From the NCBI GenBank assembly GCA_023413895.1, contig JAEZOU010000091.1:1-36267 (forward strand): DNA of 36,267 nucleotides. The letters are read 5' to 3'. A model generated the notes under the pieces. That model was not told the DNA's origin and did not search any database. It worked only from the letters and a program-made list of their open reading frames with translations. This DNA comes from Bacteroidota bacterium (GTDB taxonomy: Bacteria > Bacteroidota > Bacteroidia > Bacteroidales > WCHB1-69). The position numbers and the translations under genes were made by a program. Positions 24,085 through 31,815 of the stretch are shown piece after piece. Position 1 is the stretch's first letter. The number at the start of each line of letters is the position of its first letter.

Positions 24085-26379
24085 TTAAAGTTTAAAATTT
24101 AGACCAAAAAAGTAAGTTCTCGGTAAATTTGGGCCATAAATATACCCCGCATCGCGGTCAATACCTTGGTCTATATCTTTTTGGAATGAATTGAAAAGAT
24201 TCTTCACACCTGCGTTTATCTCAAGTGTATAAAGTTTATACAATGGAATTTCGTAAGAGATTTTAAATCCCATATCGAAGAAAGTTTGTGATAGAACCTC
24301 CTCATCTTCAGCTACATAACCTGCATAATGTTGAATTAGCATCGGGCCGGTGAGTTTTCCATTCAGATTGATGCAGAAATGTTCAAACGGATCGATATCG
24401 AACATAAAGTAGCCATAATGGTCTGGGGTTCTGAACATTCGGCGTTGTGGTAAAATATTAACATTTTCGCTCCAACTTACAGGTTCCACATATCGACTTT
24501 GCTGATACGTATATCCCAATTGAAAAGAGAACAAGGAATTGAAGGCGAATTTCGCTTCAAAATTAACACCAGCCACGCGCGCGCCCTTCGCATTAGTGCG
24601 GAGCAGCAGAAGATTTCCCATCTCATCATGACCATTTTCCACGAGATTAAAAACATCGTTCAACTGCGTAAAAAAGCCCTCAAGAGTAAGATTCACCTCC
24701 CATGTACCGAGGCGTTTTGCCCAATCTCCAGAAAGGCTAACGGAGTGAGATTTTTCGGGTCGGAGATTTGGATCGAGCTGAATCAGAGAAACTTCGCCAC
24801 CTACTGCACCCACGTGCAAATCTTCGTCATAGGTTTGCGGAGCACGATAGCCGCTAGCGTATGAGGCTCGGAGAACAATCTCATCGATTGGCGTGTAGCG
24901 CACGTTGGCGCGTGGTGAGAAAATAGGATTTTTCAGCATAGAATGTTTCTCTGCGCGCACGCCAACAAGGAAAGAGATTTGCTTATTTTTCCACTCATTT
25001 TGCACATAACCACCATAAATATGCACATTTTGCAGCAAATCTCGACCATAACCCATAATCTGATCACGGAGTCGGTTATAACTATATTCAATACCTGCGG
25101 AAAGGTCGGCAGGCATAAAAAGGCACTTCTTCATTCGTAAACGGTACTGGCCACCAGCTACCGCAGTGATATCGTTACTAGCTCCGTAAGCGTTCGGGTC
25201 TTGGCCCGTTCCGAAATAGGAACTTCTACCGATATGCTGCAAGGAGGAATAGGCGGTTACAAAATGACTTCCATTCTTGGAAATATAGTCCCAACGGATA
25301 TTTCCAGCATCGATATTGTGTTTCAAACTTTCTGCAATATCGGCCTCATGTTCTGGACGTGACAATAGATTTCCACCACGACGATCTTCCTTAACGTGGT
25401 GATACTCAAATGTCAACTTAGAGAGATTAGAGATTTTAAAATAGGAACGGAATCCTAAAGTTGCGCTATTCAGACGAGGAATTTCGGAGAAGCCATCGTC
25501 ATCGTGATCATAAGCCTGACGTTGACGGAGTACACCGAAGAGGAACACACCGATTTTGGAATCGGAAGAGACAAACGAGCCATTCAGATTTGTGTTATTA
25601 TCCCACGCTTTTCCACCAATAACTTGCGTATTATTAGAGATATTCAGGGAGTTACGCACAGGTTCTTTGGTAATAATATTTACAACGCCGCCAATTGCGT
25701 TAGAGCCGTAGAGTGCGGAACCGCCACCACGCACCACCTCCACGCGATCTACCATTCCTGCAGGAATCTGTTCCAAACCATAAACAGATGCCAAGGAAGA
25801 GAATATCGGACGGCTATCCATCAGCAACTGAGTATATTGACCTTCCAGACCATTAATACGCAATTGCGGAACACCGCAGTTAGAACACGACATCTCCACA
25901 CGAACTCCTGTTTGGTAATCCAACACATCAGACACTGTATTTGAAGCTGTTGACTCGAAAATCTTTGGCGAAATTACATTCACAATATTAGTTGCCTCAC
26001 GCTTTTTCGTTTCATATTTGTTGGCAGAAACAACCACCTGATCCATTAAAATCGACTCTTTATTCAACACCACATTCGCCTCTTTTGTCTCACCAGTTTT
26101 CAGTGTAAAAATCTGCTCTTTCGTCTCATAACCTACACGTGAAAAAACCACAGTCTGCTCTCCTACTGGTAAATTGGTAATAAAATAATGTCCAGATGCA
26201 TCAGAAACAGCCCCCAAGGTGGTCCCTTTTACATGAATCGTCACAAAAGGCAAATGGTTACCTGTAGTACCATCAATAACGTGTCCCATTAGATGTGCAT
26301 CTGTTTGATTATTATTGTTTTGTGCAAAAATAGGACACGATAACAAAAATAAGATTAAAGGAAATATTACTCTTTTCAT
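24085..26379 (-). CDS. TonB-dependent outer-membrane receptor, likely metal-related
   Basis: This 764-residue receptor has a signal peptide (about 1-19, CPIFA then QN), a carboxypeptidase-regulatory-like domain (about 28-106, GHVIDGTTGNHLPFVTIHVK), a plug domain (about 115-235, including RVEVVRGGGSALYGSNAIGG and VVNIIT) and a beta-barrel ending in YFFGLNFKL. It would import a ligand across the outer membrane with TonB-ExbB-ExbD energy. The plug carries an unusual CSNCG motif (C165, C168) just before the PQLRINGLEG segment. A His-rich lipoprotein is encoded upstream on the same strand, which points to a metal or metal complex as cargo; this is inference. Its terminator lies at 24033-24062. Confidence 0.9.
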   Translation of the reverse strand: MKRVIFPLILFLLSCPIFAQNNNNQTDAHLMGHVIDGTTGNHLPFVTIHVKGTTLGAVSDASGHYFITNLPVGEQTVVFSRVGYETKEQIFTLKTGETKEANVVLNKESILMDQVVVSANKYETKKREATNIVNVISPKIFESTASNTVSDVLDYQTGVRVEMSCSNCGVPQLRINGLEGQYTQLLMDSRPIFSSLASVYGLEQIPAGMVDRVEVVRGGGSALYGSNAIGGVVNIITKEPVRNSLNISNNTQVIGGKAWDNNTNLNGSFVSSDSKIGVFLFGVLRQRQAYDHDDDGFSEIPRLNSATLGFRSYFKISNLSKLTFEYHHVKEDRRGGNLLSRPEHEADIAESLKHNIDAGNIRWDYISKNGSHFVTAYSSLQHIGRSSYFGTGQDPNAYGASNDITAVAGGQYRLRMKKCLFMPADLSAGIEYSYNRLRDQIMGYGRDLLQNVHIYGGYVQNEWKNKQISFLVGVRAEKHSMLKNPIFSPRANVRYTPIDEIVLRASYASGYRAPQTYDEDLHVGAVGGEVSLIQLDPNLRPEKSHSVSLSGDWAKRLGTWEVNLTLEGFFTQLNDVFNLVENGHDEMGNLLLLRTNAKGARVAGVNFEAKFAFNSLFSFQLGYTYQQSRYVEPVSWSENVNILPQRRMFRTPDHYGYFMFDIDPFEHFCINLNGKLTGPMLIQHYAGYVAEDEEVLSQTFFDMGFKISYEIPLYKLYTLEINAGVKNLFNSFQKDIDQGIDRDAGYIYGPNLPRTYFFGLNFKL

Positions 26380-26626
26380 TGCTAATTTTTATTTGAATTT
26401 TCAATATTAACTCATGACTTTGCCACAAAATTTCTTAAAGCAAAAGTGGACATAAAAGTCAAAGTAAAATATCACTAATTGTTAGTAAAAGTAGAAAATT
26501 CTTAATCAGATTTAGGTAACTATTACTAACGAATTAGCATATAAAATCAAAATGATTTTAATTAAAATTGGCGAGCATTCCGCATAACAAAGTTTATCTA
26601 TGAAAAGACTCAGACAGCGGAATTAT

Positions 26627-26959
26627 CTACGAAAGTGCAGGAGGCGCACGCAAAGAGTAATAACGTGTGAAAAATTGTTCACAAAAGAGAACCTGTAAAG
26701 GTATAATTTCGGAATTTTTTCCGAAATTTGGCGCAAACTCAATAGCCCCAAACACTACTTCCGTCTCTACATTTGATAGCGACTGATAAAGTGAAAACTC
26801 AGCAGAAGTGTGTTTGTGTGAATCATTCTGGAACGGGTGCGAGTGAGCAACCATCTCAGAATCAATAATATGCACATGCTTATTACAAGAAACAAGCGAC
26901 ACATACGCCACCATTAGCAGCGCGAGAGCAATACCTGAAAAACTTAAACGTCTTGTCAT
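26627..26959 (-). CDS. Small His-rich lipoprotein
   Basis: This 110-residue lipoprotein begins MTRRLSFSGIALALL and has a lipobox-like YVSLVSC with lipidated C25. Directly after it come six histidines within 23 residues (H28, H30, H39, H41, H48, H50), a likely Zn, Cu or Ni binding site; the C terminus ends SLRAPPALS. A longer frame opens at a TTG at 26986, but that codon lies inside the TACTTTTG -7 box, so I choose the ATG at 26959. The TonB receptor gene lies 247 nt downstream. Small His-rich proteins with an LRAPP-type C terminus occur, as I recall, beside metal-related TonB receptors in Bacteroidota. Function is not established. Confidence 0.72.
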   Translation of the reverse strand: MTRRLSFSGIALALLMVAYVSLVSCNKHVHIIDSEMVAHSHPFQNDSHKHTSAEFSLYQSLSNVETEVVFGAIEFAPNFGKNSEIIPLQVLFCEQFFTRYYSLRAPPALS

Positions 26960-26983
26960 TGTGCCCGTTTCAAAATTCGGGTG

Positions 26984-26991
26984 CAAAAGTA
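26984..26991 (-). promoter_or_regulatory. -7 box of the His-rich lipoprotein gene
   Basis: The minus strand reads TACTTTTG, matching TAnnTTTG. It ends 24 nt before the chosen ATG at 26959 and overlaps the alternative TTG start, which argues against that start. Confidence 0.55.
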
Positions 26992-27072
26992 CACATTTTC
27001 TTTTATCTTTTTAAGTGCTTTTTAAAGCATAAGAGAGAGACTCGATTTTCATTCAATTAGGGAAAAAATATC

Positions 27073-27080
27073 TATTTTTG
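27073..27080 (+). promoter_or_regulatory. Orphan plus-strand -7 box
   Basis: TATTTTTG matches TAnnTTTG. About 40 nt downstream a purine-rich stretch (GGAG and AAGGAAA) precedes an ATG at 27123 that opens only an 8-codon frame. In another frame codons run open to 27243. See the small-ORF entry. Confidence 0.35.
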
Positions 27081-27176
27081 CAAGTTAAAACCTACATATA
27101 ATTCCGGAGAATTTTAAGGAAAATGAATCTGTTGATTATAGTGAGGTAAGAGAAACTTCTACTCAAATAAGATCTA

Positions 27177-27243
27177 TGTACGCTCCAATGGAAGAAGAGA
27201 CTGGATTGATGATTGCTGCGGAAGATCTGCAGCAACCCTATTA
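27177..27243 (+). pseudogene. Possible small peptide gene or remnant
   Basis: From an ATG at 27177 a frame encodes MYAPMEEETGLMIAAEDLQQ then PY and stop at 27243. The same frame is open upstream to about 27090 without an ATG and reads IIPENFKENESVDYSEVRE, while a different frame just before it reads QVKTYI then stop. Joined by a 2-nt deletion these would give KTYIIPENF, reminiscent of short Bacteroidales peptides of unknown role. It may be a decayed small gene, a genuine 22-residue peptide, or chance. Confidence 0.25.
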
Positions 27244-27433
27244 ATACGTCAATACAAGCACATTGAACTTATAAATAAACTGAATCATATTCTAATTATA
27301 GGTAATAAAATTCGACAGATTGGTGAATAAATATAAGACCAATTAATACTTCAATTGTATCAATTGTACCCCTAAATATACACTGATTTAATTCCGCTAA
27401 TGGGTTGGATTAGTAAAATTGTTAGACGTCCCA

Positions 27434-28045
27434 TTAATTCTGATACACTTCAAAAGTGCCATCAGAGAAAAAAAGAATCACTTTTTCCAACTTTTTATCG
27501 CTCTGAGAATGCGAAATTCGGGGAGAATATTCACGACGCGTGCGAATATTGGATTCTCCGCCATTATCCCCACTCCGTTTTGCACCATTTTTACGAGTTG
27601 TAACCGAGGATATATGCTCCGTAATCTCAGGTTGCTGCTCCACAACCTGTATTTCTGATGCGGAATTTTCAGGTTCTGAAAATGATTCTGGCGTTTGTGA
27701 AAACTCAGACACAGGAACTGAAGATTCCTCTTGTGTTGCAAAAAGATCTAACGTTATAGGCTCGCGGGGCGTTGGGGATTTCACGACAGAAGAAGCCACC
27801 GTTTGCGTAGTCTCAGATATAGAACCACGACTATCTTGCGTAAACATTTCACCCACTCCCATAATCAACCATTCTGTTTTTACTTGCGGATATGCCACCA
27901 AAATCTTTTTCATCAAATCCAAACTCGGCTGATTTCTACCAGAAAAAAGATGTGTCAAATTTGAACGATTGATGCCAATTGTTTCTGCAAATTGCGTGTG
28001 TGAAACTTGTAAAGTGTCGATTAATTGCTTTATCCTTTCTACCAT
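27434..28045 (-). CDS. XRE-family helix-turn-helix regulator
   Basis: This 203-residue DNA-binding protein has an N-terminal HTH_XRE domain (about 1-65): VSHTQFAETIGINRSNLTHL, then FSGRNQPSLDLMKKILVAYP and TEWLIMGVGEMF. A long low-complexity linker rich in Ser, Glu, Thr and Pro (about 70-175) leads to a short conserved tail, KLEKVILFFSDGTFEVYQN, which is typical of Bacteroidota members. Function is unknown. A -7 box, TACGTTTG, sits so close to the ATG that the mRNA may be almost leaderless, and the overlapping TTACAAACGTAA dyad at 28047-28058 suggests autoregulation. Repeated TTACAA half-sites fill the AT-rich region upstream. Confidence 0.85.
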   Translation of the reverse strand: MVERIKQLIDTLQVSHTQFAETIGINRSNLTHLFSGRNQPSLDLMKKILVAYPQVKTEWLIMGVGEMFTQDSRGSISETTQTVASSVVKSPTPREPITLDLFATQEESSVPVSEFSQTPESFSEPENSASEIQVVEQQPEITEHISSVTTRKNGAKRSGDNGGESNIRTRREYSPRISHSQSDKKLEKVILFFSDGTFEVYQN

Positions 28046-28046
28046 A

Positions 28047-28074
28047 TTACAAACGTAAAAATTAATTTTGTTTA
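28047..28074 (-). promoter_or_regulatory. XRE promoter with overlapping operator-like dyad
   Basis: On the minus strand TACGTTTG (28057-28050) matches the -7 box, and a TTTG within TTTGTAAACA lies 17 nt upstream (28078-28075) as a -33 element. The dyad TTAC-AAAC-GTAA (28047-28058) covers the -7 box. Repression by the XRE protein itself is a natural guess. Confidence 0.5.
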
Positions 28075-28476
28075 CAAATATAACCTATACTAAAACAACA
28101 TTTGTTTGTTTTACAATCAGAAATGCAAAAATAACAATATTAAACAAACTGAGAACACAAAATATATATTTTGTTGAAAAATAAACAACTATAACTTTAA
28201 ATAATAATCTATAATAGATTGATACAATTAACATTACTAATATTAATATTTAAAAATTATTCTCGTTAATAAGAATAGAGTATTTTTATAATTCAACACT
28301 TTAATAAAACTCTATATTTATATTGAAAATCAACTTATTATAGATTTTATGATTATAAATTGAATAATAGTAATAATTAATGGTAAATTTTAGCCAAATA
28401 CCTGAGAAATTACATACTCATAGATGAATTATGATTACATTTATACACAACAAATTTAACAACAATAATTAATTGA

Positions 28477-28490
28477 GTTACAATTGTAAC
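28477..28490. promoter_or_regulatory. Perfect 14-bp palindrome, possible operator
   Basis: GTTACAATTGTAAC is a perfect palindrome. Further TTACAA half-sites lie at 28501-28506 and 28511-28516, and the near-palindrome TTACAAATGTAA at 28528-28539. The same half-site occurs beside the XRE promoter, so these are candidate binding sites for that regulator. Confidence 0.4.
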
Positions 28491-28554
28491 ATAATACATT
28501 TTACAATTATTTACAATGACAAAAATCTTACAAATGTAAACACTACTACTATTT

Positions 28555-28562
28555 TACTTTTG
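28555..28562 (+). promoter_or_regulatory. Plus-strand promoter resembling the XRE promoter
   Basis: TACTTTTG followed by TAAT mirrors the XRE -7 region (TACGTTTGTAAT), and TGTAAACA lies 12 nt upstream, as it lies 11 nt upstream in the XRE promoter. It would read rightwards toward element copy C and gyrB, with no clear gene immediately after it. Confidence 0.4.
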
Positions 28563-28709
28563 TAATTTCAAAAAAAACAATTCGATTAATCTATTTTCTT
28601 TCGGAAAAATGCGAGATTTTTTTTATGTGACAGAAATAACTTCTTTACCACCTCCCTACCCTAGCGGGAGGCAAGATAAATATGATAGAAAGATTAGGTT
28701 CGGGAAGTT

Positions 28710-28883
28710 GCGTTAAGGATTGAAGCGGTTATGAGCGCCGATTTGAGAACTTAGAAATTAGAGTTTGGGGTTAGAAATTGGATTTTAGATAGAATTTAAC
28801 GCGAGAGAAAAGAGGCGCGAAATTTGAGCGGAAAGCCTGACGGCGAGCGCGCGGCTTTGTGTGATAGAAAAGAGCCGGAACGC
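28710..28883 (+). repeat. Dispersed structured element, copy C
   Basis: This 174-bp copy is in the same orientation as gyrB, ending 102 nt before its ATG. P1 is GCGTT (28710-28714) with AACGC (28879-28883); P2 is GCGCC (28735-28739) with GGCGC (28814-28818). Intervals are 20, 74 and 60 nt. The centre has TTAGAA/TTAGAG-like reiterations. Confidence 0.8.
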
Positions 28884-28943
28884 CCAAATAAAAAAAGAAA
28901 AAAAATAGTCTCTAAAGCCTACACATCTTTAAAGATTTTTTAC

Positions 28944-28951
28944 TATATTTG
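28944..28951 (+). promoter_or_regulatory. -7 promoter element of gyrB
   Basis: TATATTTG matches TAnnTTTG and ends 33 nt before the gyrB ATG at 28985. The -33 region contains a TTT near 28928-28930 but no exact TTTG. Confidence 0.55.
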
Positions 28952-28984
28952 CAGAATATTATCTGAAAATTTATATTGCTGATT

Positions 28985-30970
28985 ATGAATGAAATAGAAA
29001 ACAATCTAACTACACAAAATGCACATGAAGAATACACAGCCGACAACATTCAGGTATTAGAAGGTTTGGAAGCTGTTCGCAAACGTCCTGCAATGTACAT
29101 TGGTGACATTAGCGAGCGCGGTTTGCACCACTTGGTTTATGAAGTTGTTGATAACTCGATAGATGAAGCTTTGGCAGGGCATTGTAACCACATCGTAGTA
29201 ACCATTCACGAGGGAAATTCGATTTCTGTATTGGACAATGGTCGTGGTATTCCTACCGATTTTCACGAAAAGGAGAAACGTTCCGCTTTGGAAGTTGTTT
29301 TGACAGTTCTTCACGCTGGCGGTAAATTTAACAAAGACTCATACAAAGTTTCTGGAGGTTTACATGGTGTAGGTGTATCGTGTGTGAATGCATTATCAAA
29401 ATATCTAAAAGCTGAAGTTTTTAGAAATGGTATTCATTATATGCAGGAATATAAATATGGAAAGCCACTCTATCCCGTAAAAGAGGTTGGCAATACCGAT
29501 CAACGAGGAACCAAAATCACCTTTACACCAGACGATGATATTTTCACAGTTTCAGAATATAAATTTGAAACGTTAGCCACTCGTTTGAAAGAGTTAGCGT
29601 ATTTGAATAAACGCATCAAGTTAGAGATTATTGATGAGCGCGTAACTGAAGAGAATGGAGAATACAAACATAACGTTTACTATTCTGAAAATGGTTTGAA
29701 AGATTTTATCAACTACTTGGATGGTACTCGTGAAAAGATTATGGAAAATTGCATCTATATGGAGGGAGAAAAACAAAATGTACCTGTAGAAGTGGTGATG
29801 CAATACAACAACTCATACACCGAAAACATTCACTCATACGTTAACAACATCAACACCATTGAAGGAGGTACGCACTTAACTGGTTTTAGACGTGCATTGA
29901 CTCGTACCTTAAAGAAATATGCTGATGATAACAAGATGTTGGAAAAATTAGAGAAACAGAAAATCGACATCTCAGGTGATGACTTCCGCGAAGGTCTAAC
30001 CGCAATTATTTCAGTAAAAGTTGCAGAACCTCAATTTGAGGGACAAACCAAGACCAAATTGGGAAATAGTGATGTTTCTGGTATTGTTGACCAGATGGTG
30101 GGAGAAATGTTGACCAACTATTTGGAAGAGAATCCTCGCGATGCCAAAGAGATTGTCAACAAGGTTATCTTGGCGGCAACAGCGCGTCATGCCTCTCGCA
30201 AAGCTCGCGAATTGGTACAACGTAAAAATGTTTTCGGAGGATCAGGGCTTCCCGACAAACTTTGGGATTGCTCATCTAAGAATGCTGCCGAATGCGAACT
30301 ATTCCTCGTCGAAGGAGACTCCGCAGGTGGAACTGCCAAACAGGGCCGTGATAGCCGTTTTCAAGCGATTATGCCTTTGAGAGGTAAAATCTTGAACGTT
30401 GAGAAAGCAATGCAACATAAAGCATTTGAAAGCGAAGAGATTAAAAACATCTATACCGCATTAGGTGTTACTATCGGTACCGCTGAAGATAGCAAAGCAT
30501 TGAATACGGAAAAAATACGTTATCATAAAGTGATTATCATGACCGATGCCGATGTGGACGGAAGCCACATTGCAACATTAATTCTAACCTTCTTCTTCCG
30601 CTACATGAAAGAGTTGATAGAGTTGGGGTATGTTTATATCGCTACTCCCCCACTCTACTTGGTTAAAAAAGGTAAAACAGGACAATACGCTTGGGACGAA
30701 GAACAACGCAAACAGATTATTGATGAACTAACCAAGAACAGCGGAAGCGAAGCCGGTATTCACGTACAACGCTACAAAGGTTTGGGAGAAATGGGTGAAG
30801 ATCAGTTATGGGAAACCACAATGGACCCAACTCGTCGTACATTGCGCCAAGTAACCATTGAAAATGCTTCCGAAGCTGACAGAGTATTCTCAATGTTGAT
30901 GGGTGATGACGTGCCTCCACGCCGCGAATTTATTGAACAAAACGCGCATTACGCTAATATTGATATTTAA
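28985..30970 (+). CDS. gyrB: DNA gyrase subunit B
   Basis: This 661-residue ATPase subunit of DNA gyrase has the GHKL fold at its N terminus (LEAVRKRPAMYIGD, VVDNSIDEALAGH, VLDNGRGIPTDFH, VSGGLHGVGVSCVNALS), a transducer domain, the TOPRIM domain (FLVEGDSAGGTAKQGRD, PLRGKILNVEKA, DADVDGSHIATL) and the C-terminal QRYKGLGEMGEDQLWETTMD tail. This is the GyrB rather than ParE form. An upstream TTG at 28976 could extend the frame by three codons; I prefer the ATG at 28985. The FtsE-like gene follows 11 nt after the stop. Confidence 0.96.
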   Translation: MNEIENNLTTQNAHEEYTADNIQVLEGLEAVRKRPAMYIGDISERGLHHLVYEVVDNSIDEALAGHCNHIVVTIHEGNSISVLDNGRGIPTDFHEKEKRSALEVVLTVLHAGGKFNKDSYKVSGGLHGVGVSCVNALSKYLKAEVFRNGIHYMQEYKYGKPLYPVKEVGNTDQRGTKITFTPDDDIFTVSEYKFETLATRLKELAYLNKRIKLEIIDERVTEENGEYKHNVYYSENGLKDFINYLDGTREKIMENCIYMEGEKQNVPVEVVMQYNNSYTENIHSYVNNINTIEGGTHLTGFRRALTRTLKKYADDNKMLEKLEKQKIDISGDDFREGLTAIISVKVAEPQFEGQTKTKLGNSDVSGIVDQMVGEMLTNYLEENPRDAKEIVNKVILAATARHASRKARELVQRKNVFGGSGLPDKLWDCSSKNAAECELFLVEGDSAGGTAKQGRDSRFQAIMPLRGKILNVEKAMQHKAFESEEIKNIYTALGVTIGTAEDSKALNTEKIRYHKVIIMTDADVDGSHIATLILTFFFRYMKELIELGYVYIATPPLYLVKKGKTGQYAWDEEQRKQIIDELTKNSGSEAGIHVQRYKGLGEMGEDQLWETTMDPTRRTLRQVTIENASEADRVFSMLMGDDVPPRREFIEQNAHYANIDI

Positions 30971-30981
30971 TCTTAACTTTT

Positions 30982-31815
30982 ATGGAAAAGGAAATCAACC
31001 CAACTGCAGAATCTCTCCCTGAAGAGAGTGCAATAGTAGAGAATATTAGTGATGAGATTTCTGCACCCCATGAGGAGGAGGTAAAACCTAAGAAAGTGCG
31101 CGGAAGAAAAGCTCGCAAAGCTTTAGAAGCCGAGATTGCTGCAAGTAAACCTACTATTTATATAAACAATGTAGATATTTTCCAACGCAATCTGCTTGTT
31201 CTTCCTCACGTAAATATTACCATTCAACAAGGAGAATTTGTTTACCTAATTGGAAAAACAGGGTCTGGTAAATCTTCTATCTTGAAATTGCTAATTGCTG
31301 ACGAAAAGGTTCATAATGGCGAAGCTTGGATTGCGGGTTATAACTTAGCAACTATCAAAAAGCGTCATGTCCCCTATTTGCGTCGCAAGATGGGAATTGT
31401 ATTCCAGGATTATCAACTTCTTCAGGATAAAACGGTTGAAGAAAACCTTTTCTTTATGTTGCGCGCAATAGGCTGGAAAAATCGAACAGAAATGGAGAAA
31501 CGGGTTACGCAAGTGCTGACAATGGTTGACTTACACACCAAAGGACATAAATATCCACACCAATTGTCGGGCGGAGAACAACAGCGCGTTTGCATTGCTC
31601 GTGCACTACTTAACGACCCTGCGGTTCTGTTAGCTGATGAACCTACAGGCAACTTGGATCCCATCACCTCGGAAGAGATTTTCCAAGTTTTTCACGAAAT
31701 CAACAAGCGTGGAACAACCGTATTGATTGCAACACACGACTTCCTGATGATTGACAAATTCCCATCTCGCACAATATGCATCGAGAACGGCGAGATTATT
31801 GATTCTGGTTTATAG
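30982..31815 (+). CDS. ftsE: FtsE-like ABC ATPase with N-terminal extension
   Basis: This 277-residue ATPase matches the FtsE group that, with FtsX, couples cell division to peptidoglycan hydrolysis. Walker A is GKTGSGKS (91-98), the Q-loop is in GIVFQDYQLL, the signature is LSGGEQQRV and Walker B is AVLLADEPTGNLD, with the switch His in IATHD. Residues 1-56 are an unusual acidic-then-basic extension (EEEVKPKKVRGRKARKALEA) absent from typical FtsE of about 225 residues. No ftsX lies beside it. The GT2 gene starts immediately after its stop with no gap, so they are likely co-translated. Confidence 0.85.
   Translation: MEKEINPTAESLPEESAIVENISDEISAPHEEEVKPKKVRGRKARKALEAEIAASKPTIYINNVDIFQRNLLVLPHVNITIQQGEFVYLIGKTGSGKSSILKLLIADEKVHNGEAWIAGYNLATIKKRHVPYLRRKMGIVFQDYQLLQDKTVEENLFFMLRAIGWKNRTEMEKRVTQVLTMVDLHTKGHKYPHQLSGGEQQRVCIARALLNDPAVLLADEPTGNLDPITSEEIFQVFHEINKRGTTVLIATHDFLMIDKFPSRTICIENGEIIDSGL

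Larger units (their letters stand above)
26992..27433. other. Intergenic region with orphan promoter and small-ORF remnants
   Basis: No gene longer than about 50 codons is convincing here. The region holds a plus-strand TATTTTTG box (27073-27080), short frames after it, and an exact 9-bp tandem repeat TCAATTGTA at 27351-27368. The right part runs up to the stop of the XRE gene. No terminator hairpin is seen. Confidence 0.6.
28046..28984. other. 939-nt intergenic region: AT-rich half plus element copy C
   Basis: The left part (about 28046-28640) is extremely AT-rich with TTACAA/TTGTAA half-sites and one TTATACACA that faintly resembles a DnaA box. A GC hairpin, CCTCCC / GGGAGG, lies at 28651-28671. 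The right part holds element copy C (28710-28883) and the gyrB promoter. The only frame I noted is a 35-codon plus-strand one near 28609, which I do not support as a gene. Confidence 0.7.

Noticed and set aside
24499..25944. Plus-strand open frames of 65-146 codons within the TonB receptor gene
   Set aside because: They are antisense to a clear receptor gene, show no recognisable domains and have unlikely composition.
26960..26986. TTG start for the His-rich lipoprotein
   Set aside because: The codon is inside the -7 promoter box, so it would lie upstream of the expected transcript start; the ATG at 26959 gives a proper signal sequence.
28046..28640. Possible replication origin (AT-rich, near gyrB)
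   Set aside because: Only one TTATACACA resembles a DnaA box, there is no cluster, and dnaA or dnaN are not nearby. gyrB alone does not mark oriC in this phylum.
28609..28716. 35-codon plus-strand frame near 28609
   Set aside because: It runs through a GC hairpin into element copy C and has no supporting features.
28976..28984. TTG start adding three codons to gyrB
   Set aside because: An ATG at 28985 gives a normal N terminus, and non-ATG starts are rare here.
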